From a virus: 64,000 nt of DNA. Positions 31,605 to 40,518 of this stretch are shown piece after piece. A program made the position numbers and the translations under genes. Numbering within the stretch: the stretch's first letter is position 1; each line of letters starts with the position of its first letter. Location of the stretch: positions 30,477 through 94,476 of the IMG/VR virus record IMGVR_UViG_3300050120_000158. The stretch is one strand, 5' to 3'. The notes under the pieces were generated by a model, which worked only from the letters and a program-made list of their open reading frames with translations, made no database searches and was not told where the DNA came from.

Positions 31605-32381
31605 TTAAGCCACTAGCCCAACGGCAGGTTGTTGCGGTATTGCAAACGTAAGGCTGTTCTCTGTTGGTGGAGATGAAACAACCGCGAGTGTCACCGGATT
31701 AAGCGACTCATTGTACAGCCCGGCGCTAACTACTACGGAACCAGCGATAACGCGACCGTAGACCAAGGGTACGCATACCCCCTCTGTATCTGTGTTGGCC
31801 GCGCCATTGAACGTGAAGCTACTGTAATTTTGGCCCGCCGCTGGCGTTAACATAATCGATATGCCTGCGAGCGCGATTGCGGTACCGGCCAGCGCAAGGG
31901 TGCCCCATGACATGCCACCAAAAATCGACGTGCCGGGAATAGCTGCGCCCATGCCGCCCATGAAACCAGCGGTCGAAGAAGCACCAACCGCGCTTGCGGC
32001 GTCCGCACCAAACAAGCCGCCAGCCGCCGCTCCGCCCGTCAAGGCAATAGCCAAGATCGAGACCCCGATGATCGCCATAACCATTCCCTTGCCCATACCA
32101 GAGCCGGATATTGCGGGAATGAAATGGATCGTGCCGTCTGGAAAATAGAAGTCCAAAAAGTTGTCATTACAGTAAATGCCGTGATTGGGCTCGCCAACGA
32201 CAACATGGTACGAACCATGCTGCAATGCCCCGCTGAATACCTTCGGGAAGTTGGCCTCAAGCAATCGCACTGCCTGCGAGGGGCTTTTGACCGCAAGCAG
32301 AAATTCCGACTGGCCAACAGCGTCGGCAAGGTGACCGTGCAGGACGACTTTACGCCTGCGCTGCGCTAAGGGTGCTGTCAT
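31605..32381 (-). CDS. Tail assembly protein (lambda I-like)
   Basis: A 258-residue protein. The N terminus (KVVLHGHLADAVGQ, SPSQAVRLLEANFP) and the following Gly/Ala-rich hydrophobic stretch (residues about 95-190) match the gpI family, which acts with K and J in tip assembly. Its ATG overlaps the K-like stop. The dispersed palindrome at 32384 supplies AGGAA nine bases before the start. Confidence 0.85.
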   Translation of the reverse strand: MTAPLAQRRRKVVLHGHLADAVGQSEFLLAVKSPSQAVRLLEANFPKVFSGALQHGSYHVVVGEPNHGIYCNDNFLDFYFPDGTIHFIPAISGSGMGKGMVMAIIGVSILAIALTGGAAAGGLFGADAASAVGASSTAGFMGGMGAAIPGTSIFGGMSWGTLALAGTAIALAGISIMLTPAAGQNYSSFTFNGAANTDTEGVCVPLVYGRVIAGSVVVSAGLYNESLNPVTLAVVSSPPTENSLTFAIPQQPAVGLVA

Positions 32382-33169
32382 GTTGCAGGTTCCTGCAAGG
32401 ATTTGTGGCGGAATGAGTGGGTCGAGAACTTACGCCAGTTATACACGCTTTCATCGGTCGATAGTCGTGGCCGCGTTACTGAACCGTGCAGATGGTGGCG
32501 CACCAGTCCGTTCCCCAAATACACACCACAATGATTAGTCGTGGGGGCGGTGGTAAGTTTACAGATCATTGCATCGCCGGGCTGCATATCTAAGAAGCCG
32601 ATTTCGAAGAACCCCGCTTCTTGGAAATGGGTCAAGAACATGTTGCTGTCCGTGGCTCCGTGAGCCTGATCCCACCACTGATCCTGCCGTGGGAAGTTCG
32701 GCAAAAGGATGTTGTACTTGTTCCTGTAGTGGTCGCGGCCCAGTGCGTAGCAGTCATAAACACCATGAATAAACGGGCGGCCTATCTCAGGTGCAATCGG
32801 AACATCGTCGCCAAAGAAAACAACGTCGATAACGTTGCTATGCCCCATGACGATAATGCCGAACGGTATCTTTGCGGTGATCTGCTTTTCCATGTCGTGG
32901 AAACTCGGGCACCGCTGCCCGCGAGGATGCGAGTGCATCACCGCCTGTAAAGACCCATGTTTCTCGATAAGCATAACGAGTTCAACCGGGTTAACTTCAA
33001 AGCTTTCTTGCGGGAGCGGATGGACATTTGCCATGGGGAAGTATTCGCCGCCCACAACCGCTCCGCAGCTTTCATTCGGAAAGGCTTTCAGCGCATGGTC
33101 CATAGCATCGTGGACCGCACTCTCAGGGACCGGATACAGCCCTTGTTGTCTCTGCCAGAATTGGTACAT
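32378..33169 (-). CDS. Tail tip peptidase (lambda K-like, JAMM plus NlpC/P60)
   Basis: A 263-residue two-domain hydrolase. Residues 1-120 have the JAMM motif (Glu in FPNESCG, His-x-His in MHSHPRGQRCPSFHDME). Residues about 130-255 are NlpC/P60-like, with Cys in YDCYALGRDHY and His in NHCGVYLG. It would act on peptidoglycan during DNA entry and help tip assembly. The last residues LQEPAT are encoded by the dispersed palindrome at 32384. Confidence 0.88.
   Translation of the reverse strand: MYQFWQRQQGLYPVPESAVHDAMDHALKAFPNESCGAVVGGEYFPMANVHPLPQESFEVNPVELVMLIEKHGSLQAVMHSHPRGQRCPSFHDMEKQITAKIPFGIIVMGHSNVIDVVFFGDDVPIAPEIGRPFIHGVYDCYALGRDHYRNKYNILLPNFPRQDQWWDQAHGATDSNMFLTHFQEAGFFEIGFLDMQPGDAMICKLTTAPTTNHCGVYLGNGLVRHHLHGSVTRPRLSTDESVYNWRKFSTHSFRHKSLQEPAT
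32384..32397 (+). repeat. Dispersed palindrome, TT centre
   Basis: Exact copy at the K-like/I-like junction; codes LQEPA and provides AGGAA for the I-like start. Confidence 0.97.
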
Positions 33170-33170
33170 A

Positions 33171-33887
33171 TTATGATTGTCCTCCGAATTGTCCTATCCC
33201 GAAGAATGCCCACGTAGGCAATGGGGCACTCCCGAAGCGTGCTTTGCACCCAACTTGATCTTTTCCGCATACGTCATTGGCTGGGGTAGTCGGCTGGCCA
33301 TATACGTCGAAACACGCAACTCCCGCATACGGGCACTGCGCATTCGTATAATCAAAGGTTCCATTGTTGGCGTTGTACGCACGATAAAATCTCTTGCAAT
33401 AATTCCTCAAAACCTTTCGGTTGGGGAGTTGCTGGCCCTCAACGTCGATGGCCGCCTGCAATTGAAATTCAATCTGCAACTTATCCGAGTTAACCTTCTG
33501 AGCAACTAGAAAGATATCCGGGGGGAAGTGGGCGTGCGGGTTTGGGGAAATTCCATTGTCTAGGTATTTAGCAAGCGTCCTTATCCGGGTCAGTTTGCAG
33601 CCGACCAGATCGTCACCATTCGCCACAAGGCCGGTCAAGGCCCGTGTAATATTGGCAATTTTGAAGCTAGGCGTGGGGAAGGTACCGCGTCCGCTGGTTT
33701 CAAACCCGTCAACCAGAATATCAACCGCGCTGTATTCGAGGCCACCAAAGAATAGCGAACCCTCTGCTGGATCGATGCTAGTTGTAAAATAGTGAACCAC
33801 ATCCCCGATCTTTGTAAGATCAAGCTGATACAAGAATACAACCTCGCCAAACGAGGCTTCGTGAACGTCCTGTTCAAGATCGCTCAA
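33171..33887 (-). CDS. Minor tail protein (lambda L-like)
   Basis: A 238-residue protein. The C-terminal third has the conserved Cys set of the L family (CKRFY, CPYAGVACFDVYG, CGKDQVGCKARFG), which in related proteins binds an iron-sulfur cluster. It overlaps the M-like gene by four bases and sits between M- and K-like genes, the lambda order. Confidence 0.87.
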   Translation of the reverse strand: MSDLEQDVHEASFGEVVFLYQLDLTKIGDVVHYFTTSIDPAEGSLFFGGLEYSAVDILVDGFETSGRGTFPTPSFKIANITRALTGLVANGDDLVGCKLTRIRTLAKYLDNGISPNPHAHFPPDIFLVAQKVNSDKLQIEFQLQAAIDVEGQQLPNRKVLRNYCKRFYRAYNANNGTFDYTNAQCPYAGVACFDVYGQPTTPANDVCGKDQVGCKARFGSAPLPTWAFFGIGQFGGQS

Positions 33888-34708
33888 AGGTCGAACTCCT
33901 GCCGCATGGTAATGGTAAGCGCCCAGATACCCGCATCAACTGGCTGGATTTTTAGATCGCGCGCTGACCACTTCGCGGCAATACTATCTCCCGGCGCGAT
34001 CCAGTAAAAGGAAGCAAAGCCTTTCTGCGCCCTGATAAAATTAACGATGGTATTCTTCTCTCTGGTTGTAACGTTCGTCCATGAAGCCGACCAAGAGTCC
34101 CTTGCGTTATTGATGCCTGACGCCGAGCGCTGTCCATACCCATCGCCGAATTCGTTTTCATCAATCGTAAACGTCACATTGTCATACGATTGGAAATCGC
34201 AGTCAGGTACGGGAATGCTGTTGCCCATGTCATCGATCTTGAATTCGATTTCCTGACAATAGACAGTATTGTTGGAAAGCTCGCCGCCGATGTTGATAAG
34301 CCTGTAGTAACGGAAGGCAGTCGAGACGATTGGGTATATTGGTATTACTTGTTTTACTCCGTTGCCCAACACGAGCGGCGAATAGACGGTATTCCATACA
34401 ACGCCGTCCGCTGACCCTTCCCAAGCAAATGTTCCCTGCGGCCCGGGAGCGTTTTGGTACCATGTGATTTCTTCGATGTACTTCGGCGTTCCGAAGTCAA
34501 AGATCCAGCCATAGTTAAGACCTTGGCTTGGATTAATGGAATAGACGCCCGTGCTGGTGTTATCGCCGTCAAGAAGTTGGCTAGGTGTACCGCTCTGCGC
34601 GACATACGAGGCCCACACACTTACTATGCCCGTGCGATCCCCTTTACCGCCCGGGTTATTGTAGTCGGTGACGTATGAGATCGTCGGGAATGTTGAGGGT
34701 ATTGCCAT
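33884..34708 (-). CDS. Minor tail protein M-like with discoidin-type insert
   Basis: A 274-residue protein. The C-terminal 85 residues (RDSWSASWTNVTTREKNTIVNFIRA by position, then FYWIAPGD and ITMRQEFDL) are the M-type tail domain. Residues about 25-165 resemble an F5/8 type C (discoidin) carbohydrate-binding domain: SQLLDGDNTSTGVYS, GWIFDFGTPKYIEEI, WEGSADGVVWNTV, AFRYYRLI. This places a possible glycan-binding module on the tail tip. Confidence 0.8.
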   Translation of the reverse strand: MAIPSTFPTISYVTDYNNPGGKGDRTGIVSVWASYVAQSGTPSQLLDGDNTSTGVYSINPSQGLNYGWIFDFGTPKYIEEITWYQNAPGPQGTFAWEGSADGVVWNTVYSPLVLGNGVKQVIPIYPIVSTAFRYYRLINIGGELSNNTVYCQEIEFKIDDMGNSIPVPDCDFQSYDNVTFTIDENEFGDGYGQRSASGINNARDSWSASWTNVTTREKNTIVNFIRAQKGFASFYWIAPGDSIAAKWSARDLKIQPVDAGIWALTITMRQEFDL

Positions 34709-34723
34709 CCGAATTTCCTAGTT

Positions 34724-34737
34724 TGCAGGAACCTGCA
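34724..34737 (+). repeat. Dispersed palindrome, AA centre
   Basis: Exact copy between the tape measure and M-like genes. Confidence 0.97.
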
Positions 34738-34741
34738 AGGA

Positions 34742-37700
34742 TTATTGACCTTGGTACAGCGCTCCACCGGGACGCTGATATTTGCGGATGACCCGGCCTA
34801 CCCCGTCCTCATGCTCCCGCTGCATATCCCGCTGCATAGCAACAAGCCTATCCCGCTGCGTTTTGCTACTTGTGCTTTGCGGTTGCGCGGCGTTGCCATT
34901 AGCACCAACATTGAAGTTGCTTTGCGGACTGAAAATTAGATTTCCTCCGCTGGCCTGCGAGCCGCCGCCATAGGTACCTATTGGCATAGCTCCGTCGTTG
35001 ATGCTGATGCCGAGCTTGCCATTCGGGCCGCGTGACAGCGGAACAACGGCTTCCGGTCCCGCCTCTGCCATAACACCAAGGTTCATCCCGCCGCCATTGG
35101 CGAACTTGAACATGGTTGGCGAATTGAATATCTGGTTTGTGAACGCACCACCATTCGCAAAGCCAAATATGTTTCCATTGGCGCTTGGCGCGACCGGGCC
35201 GAACATTGAACTTCCCGCCGTGCCCGGTAGGCCGCCCGTGCCAATGGCACCGACACCACCAAACAATGAGCTAAGGCCGCGCAGCATCAGTGCCTTGAGG
35301 ATCGTATCCGCAATACTCTTAGCGATGTTCGCAAGCGCTGCGCGCCAGTTTTTCTGCTGGCCGGTCAACAGATCGGTAAGCTGGGTCGCGGTCGAGTTGG
35401 CAAATGCCGTGTATGCGTCGGAAGCGATCTGGAAGTCCGTCTTGGACGAAATCGCCATCTTGGCTATGCCGCTATTCAATCCCTGCGTAACGGTCCCCGT
35501 GCGCTCGTACAAACGTATGTTTTCATTGATGTTTGCCTGATCCTGCTTGTAATCGCTATTGGCCTTATTCGCTGCCGAGTTCTGCGTCTCATAGGTCGAA
35601 CCTAGAAGGTCTTTGTACTTTTGCAGCGCGGAGGTCTTAGCTTCGATTGCGGAAATTTCTAGGTTGGTTTGGTCAATGGCCAGCTTGGTTGCTGCCGGGT
35701 CAGCCGTGGGCTCTAGCGCTTTCGGTGGCGTGCCTGACGCGGTGCTAGCGGTCCCGTTATCGTTGGCCGGTCCTTGCCCGAGTTGCTTCTTGTACCCCGC
35801 GATAATCGCCTGCGTCGTCTCGATAGCCTTGAAAGCATCGATGCCCTCTGCCTGCATCTTCTGATAATTTTTCAGCCGGGCAAGCTCGTCGTTCATCTTA
35901 ACGGTAATGTCGTCGCTCTGCTGTCCGCTAAGTTTATCCGCGCCGTCTTGACCAATTAGCGATGCGCCGGGAGCAATCGTAAATGTTGGTGTCGGGGCCT
36001 TACCAATCGAGCCAGTCAATGCGTCACGGTGCGCCAGAAGGTTCGCTCGTTCTTCCTGAAACGCACGAAGGTCGGCATCCACTTTCGCAATTTGCGTTCG
36101 CTGTTCGTCCAAGCGTCTTACATCGGAAAGACCTTGGCTAGGTGTGCCGCCAGCGCCCACAATAAGCGCTTCAATCTGGCTAGAGATGGCAGACTCGCCA
36201 ATCCTAGCTTGATCGGTTGCGTTCTTTATGATGTTGAGCGCAGCCGTCTGCGAGTTGGCATTTGCCGCCGCCAGATCGTGAAGCGCGTTGTTCCGGGTCT
36301 CAGTGATTATCTTGGTTCGGGTGTTGACGTATTGCTCCCACTGCGCCTTGAGCGTTGGGTCCGACTTGTACTTGCCCTCAAGGTTATCAACGAATTTCTT
36401 TTCCTCGTCGTCAAGCTGCTTAAGGGCGTCCTCGTATACTTTATTGATGGCGGTCGTATCGATCTTGAGTTTGATAGAGAAATCCTGCGATCCTCCCGCA
36501 GAGAAAATCTGTTCAAGCATTTTGGTTTGGTCGCTAAACATTGCATCGCGCAATGTCTGAACCAGATCGCGGTTGACCCTCTGCTTGTCTGGGGTTGCTT
36601 CCTTGAGCTTTACAATATCTACGGCGGATGCCTTAGAAAGCCATGCGACGATCATCGACGAGTTCGCATCTTTGATCTTGTTTATGCCGTCAAGCACTTC
36701 CTTAGGGGCGGACTCCCCCGATTTACTAATAGAGGCTAGCCGCTCGTTAAGGGCGCTGACCAGCGCTGCTTTAACAGCATCATCGGAGCCGCCACCCTTA
36801 AGAACGTCAATCGCCCCCTGAATTTGCTTCTTCGATCCATCAGCGTTTAGGACCGGTTTGAATATGGTTTCCGACTTGCCCGTGTTGTCGTTATAAATCT
36901 TGACAATTTCCGACGCAATGTAGCTCTGGCCGGTAAGCGCTTTTCCGAAGTCACCACCAACAAGCAGCGTTCCGAACTGGGTATCAATCTTCTTGCTTTC
37001 CTTGTCAGCCCAATCTTCCCACGTCTTTATCATCTTGTCGTTTACGATAGCAATATTCGCCCGCTGCACTTCGAAGGGGTCGGTATTAAGTTCCGCAAGC
37101 CCCTTCTCCAGTTCAAGCTGCGCGGCCCGCGCTTCCTTGTTTACGGCGGTCGCTATGGCATGGCTTTGGTAGGTAAACCCAGCGGCTTCCGCAATATCGG
37201 CGGCGACCTTATCTGCCTTAGCCTTATCCAGCGCAAGCGCCGTTGCTACCCCGGGTCGTGCTTGGATATCGGCAAGAGCCTTATTGTAATTATCTTCGGC
37301 TTCCTTAATCGTCTTAATGCTATCGAGGCGGTTCTTGATGTTGGACTGCGCTTGAGGAACCGCCTTACGAAGTTCAACTACCTTTTTGTCATCAGCCTGC
37401 GATGCAATAAAAGCCTGCGTAGGATCGACGTTCGCGTCGGTATCCTCAATGCCCATAGTCGTCATGGGCTGCGTCCCCGACAAGTCGGAGCCCTTGCGGA
37501 TTTCATCCGCAGTCATGTTATGGCCCTGCTTGTCAGCAGTGGCGGCGAGGTAGTCCCTTAGCGCCTTCTGGGCCGTTTCAAGTGAACCTTCGTTGACCTT
37601 GATACCGGCATTAAGGTCATCAAAAGATTGCTTAACTACCTTCAATTGATCATTAAGCTGCTTGTACTGCTCAACCGGGGTCGCCCCGCCAAGCGCAATG

Positions 37701-39415
37701 CTGCTTATAATCCGTTTGGACTCTTGCGCATAATTCTTAACGTCGATATCGGCATCAGGAACGTTTCGGTTCTTGATGTAGTCCATGATCACGGGGAGTA
37801 TCTGTGCCGCCATAACGGCAATCGTGGCAACGGTAAATACCGTACCGATAACCCCGGCAACAGCGCCAGCCATGCCCATTGCGGTTCCCGCCACGCCGGT
37901 AGCCGCGTTGACGCGGGTAGTTGTAACATCTGCCGCCCTTACAGGCCGATTGGTAGCCGGGTCAAAGAACCCGAAATTGCCAGTTGATCCGGGGCGGCGT
38001 GACAACTGAGCGCCAGTGATCGAATGCGTATAATCGTCAACTCGCTTTAATTCTCCGTACAGCGTCCTAACGTTGTCAATCGCGGAACGTATCCCGAATA
38101 GATCGCCCGTTCCTGTGAGCTGGGCACCAACCCCGAGCATGCCGGTAAATGCCTTCGTTGCCACGATGGCACCAAGAGCAAGCAATGGCAGATCGACCAG
38201 CAAACTCTTTTGGTTGTTGGTGAGCGAGCGGAAGCCGATAACTGCATCGGTAATACCATTGGCCATCGAGGACAGCGCCGGGGCGAACTGGGCACCGACC
38301 GTAAGACCGAGTTCTGTCACGGCATTTCGAGCAAGCGAGAAGGAACCTGCAAGCGTGACAAGCTGCTGGTTGGCAATTCGAGTCGCCATCTGGGTATTGT
38401 TCAGTGTGTAGTTCATCAAACCCATGTCGGTTTTGATGAGCTTCACCGGATCGTCAATTTCCTTCATTGAGTTACCGATAGCCTTATTGGCGGCGGCAAC
38501 ACGGTCGGAGTAGCCCGAGTCATAATCCTTGCTTGTCGGGGTAGTCTTGGCTTGGAAAGTCTTGGCGCTAAGGGAGTCAAGCAGAACCTTAGCGCCCGTA
38601 GTTCCACGGGTTCCAAAGATGGTATCCAGCGTTTGTATACTGGGGCCAATCTTGGCAAGGTCCGACAACACGTTGAGGAAATTACGGCTTTCCCCCGTGG
38701 TGGTCTGGATCGCAATGCCCATCGCATTGAAGGCTTCTTTAGCCGCCGTGGTCGGGGCCGAGATACGCAACAGAACGTCACGTAGGATCGTACCTGCTTG
38801 CTGGCCACGGTTACCTACGTTGAACAGTTCCGACAGCGCTCCGACGGTTTCTTCGATGCTGGCACCCATCGCGGAGGCGATAGGCGCAACTTGCCTCATG
38901 GCATAGGCAAGCTTTTCCGGGGTCGCTTGCGTCGCTGCAATCGACGCCATGAACAGGTTCGCAACACGGTTTGCATCGGTCGCTGCAAGCCCAAACGCTG
39001 ACATGGAAGTCGCCAGCGTTTCCGCGCTATGTGCAACGTCGCTAAGCGTACCTTGGGAGTACAGCATAACGGCGTTCATGGCCGACAATGACTGGCCTAC
39101 GGTATAGCCCGCCGATGCCAAGAAGTAGAGCGCCGAAGCGCCTTCCGAAGCAGAAAACTTATACGCAAGCGCGAAGTCACGCACCGCGTTTGTCATCTGG
39201 TTAAGCTGTTCGGCGGAACCTTGGGCAACCGAGTTTGCCAAGACCAGCGTTTGCTGCAATTGGGCGAACGACTGTACGGCGGACGACATAGTATACATCG
39301 AGGCTGAGATAGCCGCGAAGTGTGTTGCCATAGTTGCGACGGACATAGCCGCGCTTGTCGCTGTGTCAGATATCGACTTGAACTGGGCCGATGCTGCGTA
39401 ACCGCCCTCAGGCAT
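34742..39415 (-). CDS. Tail tape measure protein
   Basis: A 1557-residue protein that sets tail length. The first 300 residues match the TP901-type tape-measure core (LVLANSVAQGSAEQLNQ, SASEGASALYFLASAG, RDVLLRISAPTTAAKEAFNAMG). Membrane-type segments lie near residues 395-425 and 500-535, with long coiled coils in between. The C terminus has MAEAGPEAVVPLSRGPNG, a usual tape-measure ending motif. By the usual length rule the tail would be roughly 230 nm (inference). No full dispersed palindrome lies in this gene. Confidence 0.93.
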   Translation of the reverse strand: MPEGGYAASAQFKSISDTATSAAMSVATMATHFAAISASMYTMSSAVQSFAQLQQTLVLANSVAQGSAEQLNQMTNAVRDFALAYKFSASEGASALYFLASAGYTVGQSLSAMNAVMLYSQGTLSDVAHSAETLATSMSAFGLAATDANRVANLFMASIAATQATPEKLAYAMRQVAPIASAMGASIEETVGALSELFNVGNRGQQAGTILRDVLLRISAPTTAAKEAFNAMGIAIQTTTGESRNFLNVLSDLAKIGPSIQTLDTIFGTRGTTGAKVLLDSLSAKTFQAKTTPTSKDYDSGYSDRVAAANKAIGNSMKEIDDPVKLIKTDMGLMNYTLNNTQMATRIANQQLVTLAGSFSLARNAVTELGLTVGAQFAPALSSMANGITDAVIGFRSLTNNQKSLLVDLPLLALGAIVATKAFTGMLGVGAQLTGTGDLFGIRSAIDNVRTLYGELKRVDDYTHSITGAQLSRRPGSTGNFGFFDPATNRPVRAADVTTTRVNAATGVAGTAMGMAGAVAGVIGTVFTVATIAVMAAQILPVIMDYIKNRNVPDADIDVKNYAQESKRIISSIALGGATPVEQYKQLNDQLKVVKQSFDDLNAGIKVNEGSLETAQKALRDYLAATADKQGHNMTADEIRKGSDLSGTQPMTTMGIEDTDANVDPTQAFIASQADDKKVVELRKAVPQAQSNIKNRLDSIKTIKEAEDNYNKALADIQARPGVATALALDKAKADKVAADIAEAAGFTYQSHAIATAVNKEARAAQLELEKGLAELNTDPFEVQRANIAIVNDKMIKTWEDWADKESKKIDTQFGTLLVGGDFGKALTGQSYIASEIVKIYNDNTGKSETIFKPVLNADGSKKQIQGAIDVLKGGGSDDAVKAALVSALNERLASISKSGESAPKEVLDGINKIKDANSSMIVAWLSKASAVDIVKLKEATPDKQRVNRDLVQTLRDAMFSDQTKMLEQIFSAGGSQDFSIKLKIDTTAINKVYEDALKQLDDEEKKFVDNLEGKYKSDPTLKAQWEQYVNTRTKIITETRNNALHDLAAANANSQTAALNIIKNATDQARIGESAISSQIEALIVGAGGTPSQGLSDVRRLDEQRTQIAKVDADLRAFQEERANLLAHRDALTGSIGKAPTPTFTIAPGASLIGQDGADKLSGQQSDDITVKMNDELARLKNYQKMQAEGIDAFKAIETTQAIIAGYKKQLGQGPANDNGTASTASGTPPKALEPTADPAATKLAIDQTNLEISAIEAKTSALQKYKDLLGSTYETQNSAANKANSDYKQDQANINENIRLYERTGTVTQGLNSGIAKMAISSKTDFQIASDAYTAFANSTATQLTDLLTGQQKNWRAALANIAKSIADTILKALMLRGLSSLFGGVGAIGTGGLPGTAGSSMFGPVAPSANGNIFGFANGGAFTNQIFNSPTMFKFANGGGMNLGVMAEAGPEAVVPLSRGPNGKLGISINDGAMPIGTYGGGSQASGGNLIFSPQSNFNVGANGNAAQPQSTSSKTQRDRLVAMQRDMQREHEDGVGRVIRKYQRPGGALYQGQ

Positions 39416-39809
39416 TGCGGGGTCTCTTTCCTAAGACGCTTACCCCTTCGCCAGAACTTTGACCTTTATCATTTTCCGCCTTATCGCAGGCGGCCATAAT
39501 GGTATCGATCGTAGCCATGACAAACGGAAAAAGCGCCGCTTGGCTCGCCATACCCCCCGCATGAGGCAGGTAACCGTTCTTGTAGAAATTATAAGCGGTG
39601 ATTATCGAATTATACCAGTCGATATTTTCGTAGATCGGACGCCGTGGACAACGCGCTCTCGGGGTACCGTCGATATCGTTCCAGTAGTAGAAAACGGTAT
39701 CCCCGAGCTTTACGTCCTGTTCGCATCCCCGCTCTGCTTGCTTTTTCTTCGCGATACAATCTTTGCAAACATACTGCGGATATAGGCGAACAGCCGTCAC
39801 GGCGTCCAT
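39408..39809 (-). CDS. Tail assembly chaperone T-part (GT extension)
   Basis: A 133-residue reading frame with two Cys pairs (CKDCIAKKK, CPRRP) directly before the tape-measure gene. It is in the -1 frame relative to the G-like gene and begins where that gene stops. A slippery A_AAA_AAA lies at the junction, so it is probably made mainly as the C-terminal part of a G-T fusion, as in lambda GT. Free translation from the ATG (TAATG) is also possible. Confidence 0.8.
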   Translation of the reverse strand: MDAVTAVRLYPQYVCKDCIAKKKQAERGCEQDVKLGDTVFYYWNDIDGTPRARCPRRPIYENIDWYNSIITAYNFYKNGYLPHAGGMASQAALFPFVMATIDTIMAACDKAENDKGQSSGEGVSVLGKRPRNA

Positions 39810-40225
39810 TATTTTTTTCGGAGGGTATCCGAGGCGGTATTCTTCTCGATAATTTCGTCAGCGAGTTCCGCGATGACCGGACCCGGGATCAACTTGAGAG
39901 AGTCGTCGGACACGATCTTGTACGGCGCACCGCCGACAATCCGGTCAACGAATTCAATCTTGAGTTCGTTACCCTTGGCGTCCTTGAAGTTTGTCCAGCC
40001 CTTGAGGCCGAAGCGCACCATCTCGTAATTCTTGGTGGCCGACTTGTTGACCATCTGCATGCCGCCTTCGCCGGAAATCCAGCTTTGGGCATTGTCCTGA
40101 ATGGCCGACCGGACAATCACATCGACCGCCCCTAGCTCGAAACCGGTTTTCTCGGCCTCGCTTGTCCCATGGTCGTATTTTGAATAGTGAGTCCAGTGTT
40201 CGACGAGTGTAATACCTGTGAGCAT
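39809..40225 (-). CDS. Tail assembly chaperone (lambda G-like)
   Basis: A 138-residue protein between the tube protein and the tape measure, the standard place for the G chaperone, which binds the tape measure and recruits tube subunits. The C terminus (SDTLRKK, stop) is encoded by CGA AAA AAA TAA, the slippery site for GT production. AAGG lies upstream of the ATG. Confidence 0.82.
   Translation of the reverse strand: MLTGITLVEHWTHYSKYDHGTSEAEKTGFELGAVDVIVRSAIQDNAQSWISGEGGMQMVNKSATKNYEMVRFGLKGWTNFKDAKGNELKIEFVDRIVGGAPYKIVSDDSLKLIPGPVIAELADEIIEKNTASDTLRKK
39812..39818 (-). promoter_or_regulatory. Programmed -1 frameshift site
   Basis: In the zero frame the last codons of the G-like gene read A AAA AAA before TAA, a canonical X XXY YYZ heptamer. 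A -1 slip leads into ATA ATG and the T frame at 39408-39809, giving a fusion of about 272 residues. Confidence 0.85.
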
Positions 40226-40254
40226 CTGCTGCCTTTCGGGCCTCTGGTGCTATT

Positions 40255-40268
40255 TGCAGGAACCTGCA
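40255..40268 (+). repeat. Dispersed palindrome, AA centre
   Basis: Exact copy between the G-like chaperone and the small gene at 40271. Confidence 0.97.
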
Positions 40269-40270
40269 AG

Positions 40271-40450
40271 CTAATCGATGGTTTTGTTCGCCATCATCTT
40301 TCTTACTTCAGTCCCCGGATTAGCCTCCACGATAGCATCTGCTGCACCGCGCATCAGCTTGATATCGTAGACAATGACCAATTCTACTCCATCCGCAGCA
40401 AACTGCCCAGTCTTCTTTATGATCATGTACACGGGAATTTCAAAAGCCAT
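40271..40450 (-). CDS. Small hypothetical protein between tube and chaperone genes
   Basis: A 59-residue protein, MAFEIPVYMIIKKTG at the start and RKMMANKTID at the end, with AGGAGA seven bases before the ATG. It looks like a small strand-helix domain (VELVIVYDIKLMRGAADAIVEANPG by position). The slot is where lambda-like phages often carry a small tail gene. A dispersed palindrome separates it from the G-like gene. Confidence 0.75.
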   Translation of the reverse strand: MAFEIPVYMIIKKTGQFAADGVELVIVYDIKLMRGAADAIVEANPGTEVRKMMANKTID

Positions 40451-40471
40451 TTATCATTCTCCTAAGAGAAA

Positions 40472-40497
40472 GGGGCCACCGGTTTCCCGATGACCCC
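40472..40497 (-). terminator. Hairpin after the tail-tube gene
   Basis: Minus strand: an 11-bp stem with two G-U pairs capped by a GAAA tetraloop (GGGGTCATCGG-GAAA-CCGGTGGCCCC), followed by TTTCTCTT. It may be a weak terminator or an mRNA 3'-end stabiliser that sets a high level of tube mRNA. Confidence 0.75.
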
Positions 40498-40518
40498 TCT
40501 GCGCACTCCCCGCCGAAA

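Noticed and set aside
38342-38352. Partial repeat GGAACCTGCAA in the tape-measure gene
   Set aside because: Only one arm and the centre are present; the other arm is missing, so a chance match or old relic cannot be separated.
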